Below, piece after piece: positions 7,329 to 13,760 of a DNA stretch of 13,760 nt. This DNA comes from Stramenopiles sp. TOSAG23-6. Its lineage: Eukaryota; Sar. The position numbers and the translations under genes are program-made. Each line of letters starts with the position of its first letter. Positions within the stretch are counted from its first letter, which is position 1. The stretch lies in contig LT636024.1 of assembly GCA_900128565.1 (NCBI GenBank), forward strand, positions 1 through 13,760, written 5' to 3'. The notes beneath the pieces were generated by a model that worked only from the letters and a program-made list of their open reading frames with translations, had not been told where the DNA came from and did no database searches.

Positions 7329-7334
7329 TTTATT
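7329..7334 (-). terminator. Poly(A) signal AATAAA, 754-aa gene
   Basis: AATAAA on the minus strand, starting 1 base after the stop codon (7338-7336). Cleavage 10-30 bases downstream would fall near or inside the 3' end of the convergent membrane-protein gene, so the two transcripts probably overlap. Confidence 0.5.
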
Positions 7335-7335
7335 T

Positions 7336-9600
7336 TTACTTCGGAGAAACTTGCACAAGTTCCATTGTTTCTTTATCATACCGGAACCAAGGTCCTTCGG
7401 TGGACTTACAATATAACTTTNTTTTTTCATTAAATAAATACTTCGTTGATCGATTAAACCAAAGTTTAGATCGTCTATCCCAAACAAAGTTTCCTCTAGT
7501 TTTACTTTCATCTAAATATAATGCTGGTAAGGTTTCAGTAGTTATTGTACCTTCACCAACGGCGTTATCACCTGGTGACGAAGCCTTTGGATCATAAAAA
7601 TGTTTAGTCTGCTCTGTCGGTGTTTTTGGTGGTGTAATTACTGGCGGTGGTGATATTGTTTTAATCATTGGCGATGAGCTTGGTGATGTCGTCATATCAG
7701 CAAGTGAACCAAATCCCCCACCTATTGAAATACTACGCCGATGATCACCAGTGAGATTTCCTACAACTGGACTATTTAGTACGGCGCTACCACTAAATAG
7801 ACTAACAATATCATCATCCTTTAAATTATCATCATTGACATTGTTTTTTGTATCAAATAGCATCATGATATCTTCCTCTTCCCATGAATCATCAATCACT
7901 GGTGGTGGCAAAGAAACATCACCTGATACTAACTTTAACAGTAATGTACGATCAGCATTTGAAATTATTCCATCATTTAGTAACCAATCGGCAGCTGATA
8001 CTGAAGATGAAAACTCATTACTATTTAATCGTAAATCAGACAGTATCAATTTACTAATTTGGGTTTCCTTTTCCATTTGTTTTCGTTTCTCAATACTTTT
8101 TCTATCTAATATTTCTTCGTCTATATAATTATATTTCAAACCACGTGCACCACAAGAGTCCATATCTGCAGTTTTCATGCCTACAGTAGCTAAACGTGCT
8201 ATTGTATTTTTCGCTTCCATTTTTATAACACGCGAAAGCTCTGCACGACCACAAACAGAATTAATTGTTATTACCGCAACGTCTCTCATTGATGTTTCTT
8301 TTGCGCTCAGCATAAACTGTTCATCACCCATATTTAATACAAAATCATGCATATTATTTGCTAGAGGTAAAGCCCACACATTTGAACCAACTTCCATTTT
8401 AGCTACAGTCTTTTTACCTACTCTATATTTAATCTTTTCTTTTGCTACAACTATTGTTTCAACATCATTATCTACTTTAGTATTTCCACTCGCACCAGGT
8501 AATGAAATTGTAAATCTACGTTTTGACTTATCACTTATCCCACCAGACCCAGAACGAACTCGAGATTGTTCATACTCGCATTTATCAGAGTTTGATGTTT
8601 TATTGCCGTTTAATTCGACTTCAAATAAATGTTCCTTATGTCCTAATATTATACCAGTAATTATTTCACAAATACTGGGATCAACTTCAACCTGACCACA
8701 TGATAGTTCAACTGTATTCCTAGATCGTTTATTACAATCGATTTCGCACTCACAATAGAGAAAGGTACCGATGTCGAGTGTTGTTGGAATATATGTATCA
8801 CCAATACCAACCTGTATACGACCAGGGTCTCGATACCATATGTAAGAGTCGTCAATGTCATTTAGTGCACGACTTCGTCGCGTTTTACCCGATCCAGTCA
8901 CTACTGAACCTAAAACATGCGAAGCAACACCTACAAAAAGTTTATCACTAAGCTTCAGGCCCTCGACTGTAGCCAAACCCTTTTTACCACCTTTAGGTTG
9001 GCCAAGTTGACGGCGTAGTAATGCGATACGTTTTTCCTGTGTTTCCAACAGATCTATCATTTTTTTAACAGTAGCACGCTTTTCTCGTCGCTCTACTTTT
9101 CTAGTTTTTGGTTTATCCTGTTTTGGAGAATCTGATATATTTATATCAGCACGACCCTTTTTCGTTACTACTGCTCCTGCTTTTACAGATCTTTGACGTA
9201 TGCGCTTGGTCACAGGGGCGGCTGTACCAAGAACGGGTACTTCAAAAGTGTCTTGTTTTGATATTTTCGGAAACTGTTCAGCGTTATTTCCAGAGGCAAT
9301 CTCTCGTTCTTTTACCTTGACATGCATTAATTTGCGAAAATCAACATCTTTCACACTCGCCACGCGCTCTAAAATATCAACAACCATAAATGAAGCATCT
9401 TTTGTTCCTTTAAGCTTCAATGACATTGTGGGAGCACCACCGAATGCATCCTGACCTATTTTTGCAGGTGCATCGTCCCAAGTTATTCCTTCGATATCCA
9501 ATGATCTGACGTGCGCTTCTAAACCCTTGAAATCTTCAAAGTCAGCAACCAACTGGATATCAATCATAAATGTTCCTATTTTACTCCGACGCCTCGACAT
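7336..9600 (-). CDS. Multidomain protein: EF1B-GEF-like, AIR9-like, aromatic repeat
   Basis: The first ATG is at 9600, giving 754 residues; an in-frame TTG at 9681 is not a likely start. Residues 13-95 resemble the EF1B guanine-exchange domain: LEAHVRSLDIEGITWDD lines up with LE-x-x-VRS...G-L-x-W, followed by a KLKG strand and a VVDILERV...VDFRKL end. Residues 130-175 are basic and 168-200 form a coiled coil. Residues 220-310 look like an AIR9-type (A9) Ig-like repeat, with IWYR (254-257), Y-I-P-T (270-273) and LDIGTFLYCE. A second such region may span 325-450 (FVLNMG, MRDVAVITI). After an acidic, Ser/Pro-rich linker, residues 703-754 carry spaced aromatics (FVWD, LWF, YLF, LYC, WFRYD) recalling OCRE repeats. 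AIR9 proteins bind microtubules. All domain calls are by eye. One codon contains an ambiguous base (7421). Confidence 0.75.
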   Translation of the reverse strand: MSRRRSKIGTFMIDIQLVADFEDFKGLEAHVRSLDIEGITWDDAPAKIGQDAFGGAPTMSLKLKGTKDASFMVVDILERVASVKDVDFRKLMHVKVKEREIASGNNAEQFPKISKQDTFEVPVLGTAAPVTKRIRQRSVKAGAVVTKKGRADINISDSPKQDKPKTRKVERREKRATVKKMIDLLETQEKRIALLRRQLGQPKGGKKGLATVEGLKLSDKLFVGVASHVLGSVVTGSGKTRRSRALNDIDDSYIWYRDPGRIQVGIGDTYIPTTLDIGTFLYCECEIDCNKRSRNTVELSCGQVEVDPSICEIITGIILGHKEHLFEVELNGNKTSNSDKCEYEQSRVRSGSGGISDKSKRRFTISLPGASGNTKVDNDVETIVVAKEKIKYRVGKKTVAKMEVGSNVWALPLANNMHDFVLNMGDEQFMLSAKETSMRDVAVITINSVCGRAELSRVIKMEAKNTIARLATVGMKTADMDSCGARGLKYNYIDEEILDRKSIEKRKQMEKETQISKLILSDLRLNSNEFSSSVSAADWLLNDGIISNADRTLLLKLVSGDVSLPPPVIDDSWEEEDIMMLFDTKNNVNDDNLKDDDIVSLFSGSAVLNSPVVGNLTGDHRRSISIGGGFGSLADMTTSPSSSPMIKTISPPPVITPPKTPTEQTKHFYDPKASSPGDNAVGEGTITTETLPALYLDESKTRGNFVWDRRSKLWFNRSTKYLFNEKXKLYCKSTEGPWFRYDKETMELVQVSPK

Positions 9601-9963
9601 TGCTTTCTGGCAAAGGATGGTGTTAATCTGATTAAATTTTAGATTAGATTCGTACGTAGCCTGAGTAAGAAATTTACACAATAATTGTGTTTAAAAAGTG
9701 AAAACTTTGAAAGACGCGTCATCATGATTCATGAATCATGCGTCAATCAACAAACACACGAAATCGCGCGCAAAAAAAAAAGAAAAAAAAAAAAAGAGGC
9801 AGTCAAAAAAAATTAAAAATTTTTGAATTCTTTTCATCATTGATTGAATCATCAAAAAACACTCGAGGCTTCGTGTGATTCATCAAGTCACTTCGTCAAC
9901 GATAAACAACACACGTGGTCGGATCTCGAAGACAAGGAGAAGTAAACTTGAGGGAATTGAATT
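9601..9963. promoter_or_regulatory. Divergent promoter with TGAATCA cluster
   Basis: A 363-bp gap between the 754-aa gene and the zinc-finger gene. It holds four TGAATCA/TGATTCA heptamers (9725-9731, 9732-9738, 9845-9851, 9876-9882), the first two forming an 18-bp palindrome. It also holds the palindrome GACGCGTC (9713-9720), whose ACGCGT core matches the yeast MCB box, and a near-pure A tract (9772-9797). No RNA gene was seen. Confidence 0.6.
9723..9740. promoter_or_regulatory. 18-bp perfect palindrome CATGATTCATGAATCATG
   Basis: A perfect inverted repeat made of TGATTCA and TGAATCA back to back. These heptamers are one base from the AP-1/GCN4 site TGACTCA bound by bZIP dimers in other eukaryotes. 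Which factor binds here is unknown. Confidence 0.6.
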
Positions 9964-10428
9964 ATGGGACGTAAGGGCAAATCGCAAAAGCATACTGCAA
10001 AGGAAATAAATGCAAAACATCAAGCCGCTAAGAATGCAAGAGGAGCTGCTGGTGGTGGTGGTGCAGGTGCCGCTGCACGTAAAAATGCTGCTGCCAAGAT
10101 CCTAATGAGCTGCACTATTTGTAAAACTAACCAGCCTTCTGTAAAGTCAATGATGATTCACTATGACTCTAAGCATCCAAAAATATGTTTTGAAAGTGTA
10201 AGGGAGGGCTATGAAAAAATTAGTGGCTCAACCAGAGATGCAATTAATAGCAAGAAAAAAGCAAAAACTCACATGATTGGAGCTGTGAAAGCTCAAGCAA
10301 GTTCCAAGACTAAAAACAAAGAGTTGTCTGCCAGAGCCAAGAAAGCATTAGCGGAAAAACAAATGGCGTTTTTGGAGTCTACCCAAAAAAAGAAAGATAA
10401 ACGTGCAAGATCGAAAAAGAAGAAGTAA
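9964..10428 (+). CDS. Small C2H2 zinc-finger protein (SERF/ZNF706-like)
   Basis: A 154-residue basic protein. The first 45 residues match the start of SERF/ZNF706-like proteins, rich in Lys, Ala, Gln and Asn, with a Gly/Ala run at 26-38. One zinc finger follows: C50-x2-C53-x12-H66-x4-H71, inside SCTICKTNQPS and IHYDSKHPK, typical of the small plant and animal proteins of this family. The remaining 80 residues are Lys/Ala-rich helix ending in a poly-Lys tail (RARSKKKK), longer than in the compact family members, which usually stop soon after the finger. Nucleic-acid binding or chaperone-like effects are reported for relatives; its role here is unknown. ATG 9964 follows an A-rich context. It converges with the aminotransferase gene at 34 bp. 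Confidence 0.85.
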   Translation: MGRKGKSQKHTAKEINAKHQAAKNARGAAGGGGAGAAARKNAAAKILMSCTICKTNQPSVKSMMIHYDSKHPKICFESVREGYEKISGSTRDAINSKKKAKTHMIGAVKAQASSKTKNKELSARAKKALAEKQMAFLESTQKKKDKRARSKKKK

Positions 10429-10462
10429 TATTATAAAAGGATTTATAAAAAGATAAAACTCT

Positions 10463-11530
10463 TTAACCTTCAAAACTAGTGATTTCTGTTTCCTCAAAAA
10501 ATTGTTCATATGGTATCTTTAGTGTTTCATATGTCTTCATGTCTTCCATCAATAACATCTCTAATCCACAAGCCACTGGACCAGATAACCCATTTCCTAT
10601 TAAGGTACCATCTAACTCAGTAATTGGTCGAATCCAACCGCCACCAATATCCAGTAGTTCTCTACATTCTTTTATTTCTTCGATACTAAAGTCTCTTCTA
10701 ACAGTACTATTCAATGTAGAGTTACTAATTAAAGCAGGGGCTAAACTAAATGCACGAGCTGCTGTTGTACTCTCAAGTATATGACCGGGTCTTGGAACAC
10801 AGAGAACACCATCTTTATCTACCATTGCTATACAAGACACAGAAGACTCGTAAATTTGTTTTTTTGAATCTACTTGAATAGCAAGGTCAACATTTTTATC
10901 ATCTGCTTCCATTTGAATTAATGCATTAATCAGATAATTAGTCGTTTTGGTACTTGATAATAAAGGTGGTTTCAAGGGTAATGTTGTTGTACACGCTTTC
11001 AACCCAGTTGAACCAATCTCACACTGAGGTTTGTGACTATCATAGTCTTGATGAGCGACACAATAAAAATTTGCTTTTCCTCCCCGGCTCCGTAAACCTG
11101 ATGGAGAAATACTGAAATCACCACGCCCCACAGATAGCCAGTATCGGACATAGACTCCATTTTTGCGACCTGTGGCGGCAATTGTAGATAACACAATATT
11201 CTGCAAACGTTGTTTCGAAAATCTTAGTGGATGCTGATCGTCGCAGATTTTTGCAGCTTCCGCGCTTTTCAATAGTCTATCGAGGTGAAATTGAAGCCCA
11301 TAAGCATTTCCATCGACCACATTACAAGTATCAAAAACTGCATGACCCCGTGTAGTCATATGATCATCTATTGGGACAACGTATAGACTTGGATCAGTAG
11401 TTATTCCGTCGAGTTCACTAGAATACATTGCAAAACAGTCTTTTCTTACTGAAAGTGGAACACTTTTCTGAAGTGCTGACAAAGCTTCAGTTGGTTTTAA
11501 AAGACGGACAAATTTAGAAACAGTGGCCAT
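10463..11530 (-). CDS. D-amino-acid transaminase / ADC-lyase-like (PLP fold type IV)
   Basis: Fold-type IV PLP enzyme of the branched-chain aminotransferase superfamily, 355 residues in one exon. RGHAVFDT (61-68) and the helix with LDRLLKSA (83-90) are characteristic. STKTTNYL contains the likely Schiff-base lysine K195. The following I-Y-E-S-S has E228 in the position of the cofactor-contacting Glu, and the late VPRPGHILESTTAAR segment matches the phosphate-binding region. The pattern is nearest the plant D-amino-acid transaminase type, a group that also includes 4-amino-4-deoxychorismate lyase for folate synthesis. Sequence reading alone cannot decide between D-amino acid, branched-chain and ADC-lyase activity. 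Residues 1-30 are basic and Ser-rich with few acids, so an organelle signal is possible. An AP-1/GCN4-type site and a CCAAT box lie upstream. Confidence 0.88.
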   Translation of the reverse strand: MATVSKFVRLLKPTEALSALQKSVPLSVRKDCFAMYSSELDGITTDPSLYVVPIDDHMTTRGHAVFDTCNVVDGNAYGLQFHLDRLLKSAEAAKICDDQHPLRFSKQRLQNIVLSTIAATGRKNGVYVRYWLSVGRGDFSISPSGLRSRGGKANFYCVAHQDYDSHKPQCEIGSTGLKACTTTLPLKPPLLSSTKTTNYLINALIQMEADDKNVDLAIQVDSKKQIYESSVSCIAMVDKDGVLCVPRPGHILESTTAARAFSLAPALISNSTLNSTVRRDFSIEEIKECRELLDIGGGWIRPITELDGTLIGNGLSGPVACGLEMLLMEDMKTYETLKIPYEQFFEETEITSFEG

Positions 11531-11661
11531 GGAATTATCCGTTTGAATCTAAAGAAATAGATAAGACTCAAGAGAGAAATTCTAAAATAATCAGAATTAT
11601 TGGAATTTTGAATATTTTTAATCAACAAAAAAAAACAATCAATGACCATTGGCCATGATGA

Positions 11662-11668
11662 TGACTCA
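11662..11668. promoter_or_regulatory. AP-1/GCN4-type site TGACTCA
   Basis: A consensus TGACTCA 132 bp upstream of the aminotransferase ATG, with a CCAAT box 10 bp closer. In fungi this heptamer is the Gcn4 site that activates amino-acid biosynthesis genes. The presence of a similar regulator here is an inference. Confidence 0.45.
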
Positions 11669-11779
11669 AGACATCTTTTACCAGGACCAGGTACCCCAGC
11701 AAGTACAGACTACACAGTCTACGCCGTATGATTATTTTATGTATAGAGTCTATAGACTATGTCGATCTCTGGAGTATAA

Positions 11780-11788
11780 TACCCGGTA
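11780..11788 (-). promoter_or_regulatory. TACCGGGTA motif, third copy
   Basis: Identical on the minus strand to 3943-3951 and 6222-6230. It is 250 bp upstream of the aminotransferase start. All three copies in the window are intergenic. Confidence 0.5.
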
Positions 11789-11902
11789 ATTAGTAATTAA
11801 TATGTTTAATCACCCACGAAATTATTATGCAAACATGCAAAGTGTAATTTTAAACCTGAAGGTGACAAATTCAATTAAATGAAAACGATTTTATGAAACT
11901 AT

Positions 11903-11908
11903 TTTATT
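11903..11908 (-). terminator. Poly(A) signal AATAAA of MKS1
   Basis: Minus-strand AATAAA beginning 12 bases after the MKS1 stop codon (TAA, 11922-11920), a normal position for a very short 3' UTR. Confidence 0.55.
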
Positions 11909-11919
11909 ATTATCAGTCA

Positions 11920-13760
11920 TTATTTTTCAACTTTTTTTGTTTCATCGGATCCTATATTATTTTTTGACAAATTCAAAGATTTACGCATACTTTGCATTTT
12001 TGCAAGTCTAGCAGTGATAGAACCCATATCCATTGAACGATTCTTTTTCAATAATGAAGTTGCTAACCCTACAGATTTATTATTCCCTGATAAACTCTGA
12101 GTTAACGTTTTCTTCTTTCCTCTTGGTGTAGCTGCTCTTTTAGATTGGAGTGTTCCAGAAGAAGATAATCTCACTGATTTTAGACCACTTAATAAATGCA
12201 TATAACCCTGATTTTTCGTATTTTCAACATTCTTCATAGTATGAGCTCTAGAACCTACAGGCGTTTCCCCAACTTCATGTGCTGGACGTCCTTGCCATAC
12301 TACATTTAGTCGGATGCGTACATATCCTGTTGATTTAACTTGAAAGCCATAGTTGTTAAGAAATGTAGCTAGTCCAATAGGGGATGCAATAAATTGTAAA
12401 TCCCCAAGTTCGCGATTACCACCAAGAAAGAACTCTGCCATACGATCTCTCACTGATGCCTCAGGTTTCCACATTTGTACACGAAAATCAAAATATCCTG
12501 GAGTTCGTGGAATTTCATGTCCACCATAACCCTCTACACGATGCCTACCTAATTCATCGACAGAAAATACAAGAAATAATATTTGGGGTGTTCTCATTGA
12601 TTGAATAATATCATATTCAGATTCTTGTTTTGCTTCGTAGCTTTTCGATTCGCTATTTTTAGCATTCATGTCATTGTTATTATTTGAAGGTTTTGGTGGG
12701 GACATATCGAATTCATCATTTTCTTCACAAGCTTTTACTTCTTTTAATAGTTCGAATTCAATAGGATAAGCAAAATGAGCAACAGCCGTTGAAGCAGTTC
12801 GTTCTAAAATACTTGATAAATATCCAGGAGGTCGTTCAATCACACGAGCTGCTTGTGTGATACCCGCTGTTAATGATTTGATTCTTTCAGGTGTAGTGCC
12901 GTTTGGCCATTCCCATCCTTTTATTGGAAGGATAAGTTCGTGTTGAACATGAAGTAATGTACCACTAAAATCTATAGCAGAGACAATCTCCCCAAAAATA
13001 TGCATTCTATTATAACCTGGTGGGGGGGCACCATCAATTGATGTACCAACACGATTGCGTAAAGATTTATATAATCGTAATTCTTTTTGTCGTTCTTTTT
13101 GTACTATTAAATCCTCCATTTTCCTGTCTAATATGGCACCTTCATTTCGAATGCAAAATTCATAACGAATACCTGATTTACTGGTTATTCTGTACCATCT
13201 TGTGCCGTCAATTACGACAACTGGAGCATCAGAATTACGATGAGCTTTAGTAATATCATCAATAGGTTCAATTAAAGGATCTTTTGTACCTTTTGCCAAA
13301 CTCAAACGAGCTCTTCTAGGACTTGATTGACCCATTGCCTCAGCATCTACTTCTTCCTCCTCTTGTTCCAATAAAGTTGTAGAAAATGCAGGTGTCACAT
13401 CAAGACGACCCACTTTTCCATTAGATGAATATAGTTTTATACTACAAATTACTTGTGTTTCATAAGCAAGTGCCGACACGTCACTTTCACTACCGTTTAA
13501 AGCCGTTTTACAAGCTTCTTTATTCACGTCAAGTGCTGCGAGAATATACATAGACTTACACTGTATATCTCGTCGTAAATGATTAGTAGTATACATATCA
13601 TCGAAATTACTTTGTTTAAGTGCATCGTTTTTTATATCTTCTATTGATTCCAAAACAATGTTATTGGCGGAGTTGGAATTACGCATAGAAAGTCGTAATA
13701 TATTTTCAGATAACGGAGTTTCTAGTTCACCTCGGGAAGTTGTAAATGTTCGATTATATT
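11920..13760 (-). CDS. MKS1: MKS1 B9-domain ciliary protein (5' end beyond window)
   Basis: Homologue of Meckel syndrome type 1 protein, which with other B9 proteins builds the ciliary transition-zone gate. The frame is still open at the right edge, 24 codons before the first in-window Met at 13686, and that stretch (NRTFTTSRGEL) resembles the corresponding region of animal MKS1, so the true start is off the window. Numbered from that Met there are 588 residues to the stop. A WYRITSKSG strand near 167, an RMHIFGEIVSA motif and VAHFAYPIEFELL lead into the C-terminal B9 domain (about 368-470), with RVEGYGGHEIPRTPG, EFFLGGNRELGDLQF and YGFQVKSTGYVRIRL. An acidic/Asn-rich insert interrupts near 330-360. 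A basic Ser-rich tail of about 110 residues follows the domain. The presence of this gene implies a cilium or flagellum. Confidence 0.92.
   Translation of the reverse strand, partial: YNRTFTTSRGELETPLSENILRLSMRNSNSANNIVLESIEDIKNDALKQSNFDDMYTTNHLRRDIQCKSMYILAALDVNKEACKTALNGSESDVSALAYETQVICSIKLYSSNGKVGRLDVTPAFSTTLLEQEEEEVDAEAMGQSSPRRARLSLAKGTKDPLIEPIDDITKAHRNSDAPVVVIDGTRWYRITSKSGIRYEFCIRNEGAILDRKMEDLIVQKERQKELRLYKSLRNRVGTSIDGAPPPGYNRMHIFGEIVSAIDFSGTLLHVQHELILPIKGWEWPNGTTPERIKSLTAGITQAARVIERPPGYLSSILERTASTAVAHFAYPIEFELLKEVKACEENDEFDMSPPKPSNNNNDMNAKNSESKSYEAKQESEYDIIQSMRTPQILFLVFSVDELGRHRVEGYGGHEIPRTPGYFDFRVQMWKPEASVRDRMAEFFLGGNRELGDLQFIASPIGLATFLNNYGFQVKSTGYVRIRLNVVWQGRPAHEVGETPVGSRAHTMKNVENTKNQGYMHLLSGLKSVRLSSSGTLQSKRAATPRGKKKTLTQSLSGNNKSVGLATSLLKKNRSMDMGSITARLAKMQSMRKSLNLSKNNIGSDETKKVEK

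Larger units (their letters stand above)
11531..11919. promoter_or_regulatory. Aminotransferase promoter and MKS1 3' flank
   Basis: This 389-bp gap is the only one between genes on the same strand. Nearest the aminotransferase are CCAAT on minus (11652-11648) and TGACTCA (11662-11668). Farther out are AGTCT/AGACT inverted repeats (11707-11758) and TACCCGGTA (11780-11788), the reverse complement of the motif in two other gaps. No reading frame or RNA gene was seen. Confidence 0.55.

Noticed and set aside
8177-8695. 172-aa plus-strand frame and similar frames over 7400-9454
   Set aside because: They are antisense to the 754-aa gene, whose composition and motifs are protein-like.
9772-9797. Poly(A) tract as evidence of a retroposed gene copy
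   Set aside because: There is no adjacent processed gene or target-site duplication; it is probably a simple promoter A tract.
13020-13250. 76-aa plus-strand frame
   Set aside because: It is a shadow within MKS1.

Overview
This is nuclear DNA from an AT-rich, compact genome of a ciliated or flagellated unicellular eukaryote. Three things support this: short GT-AG introns (about 96-99 bp) with recognisable branch points, eukaryote-type Dim1, uS8 and SERF/ZNF706-like zinc-finger proteins, and an MKS1 homologue, a transition-zone protein of cilia. The code looks standard, since genes end at family-typical C-termini with TAA or TGA. A plant-like fold-type IV aminotransferase and a bacterial-type RNase HII would fit an alga or a stramenopile-like protist. 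That placement is an inference and is not proved by the sequence.

Layout, left to right: (1) a coiled-coil protein on the minus strand that runs off the left edge through an intron; (2) a leucine-rich-repeat protein on plus; (3) Dim1 18S rRNA dimethyltransferase on minus; (4) RNase HII on plus, two exons; (5) ribosomal protein uS8 (RPS15A) on minus; (6) a TLC-like multipass membrane protein on plus with a putative in-frame intron; (7) a 754-aa multidomain protein on minus, with an EF1B-GEF-like N-terminus, an AIR9-like region and an aromatic C-terminal repeat; (8) a small C2H2 zinc-finger protein on plus; (9) a D-amino-acid transaminase / aminodeoxychorismate-lyase-like enzyme on minus; (10) MKS1 on minus, running off the right edge. 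The first nine genes alternate strictly in strand. This gives four divergent promoter regions of 250-363 bp and four convergent junctions, three of them only 30-82 bp long.

The genes do not form one pathway. Dim1, uS8 and perhaps the EF1B-like protein relate to ribosomes and translation. MKS1 is ciliary, and the AIR9-like and LRR proteins may be cytoskeletal. The most interesting material lies in gene structure and promoters: a 9-mer (TACCGGGTA) in three separate intergenic regions; TTAGGG telobox-like repeats in two divergent promoters; a cluster of TGAATCA sites with an 18-bp palindrome before the zinc-finger gene; a duplicated branch-point/pyrimidine cassette in an in-frame intron; a 27-bp tandem triplication that copies both the stop codon and the poly(A) signal of the LRR gene; and the unusual domain combination of the 754-aa protein. 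I found no tRNA, rRNA, transposon, CRISPR array or viral gene. Two single ambiguous bases (6392 and 7421) suggest a draft assembly.
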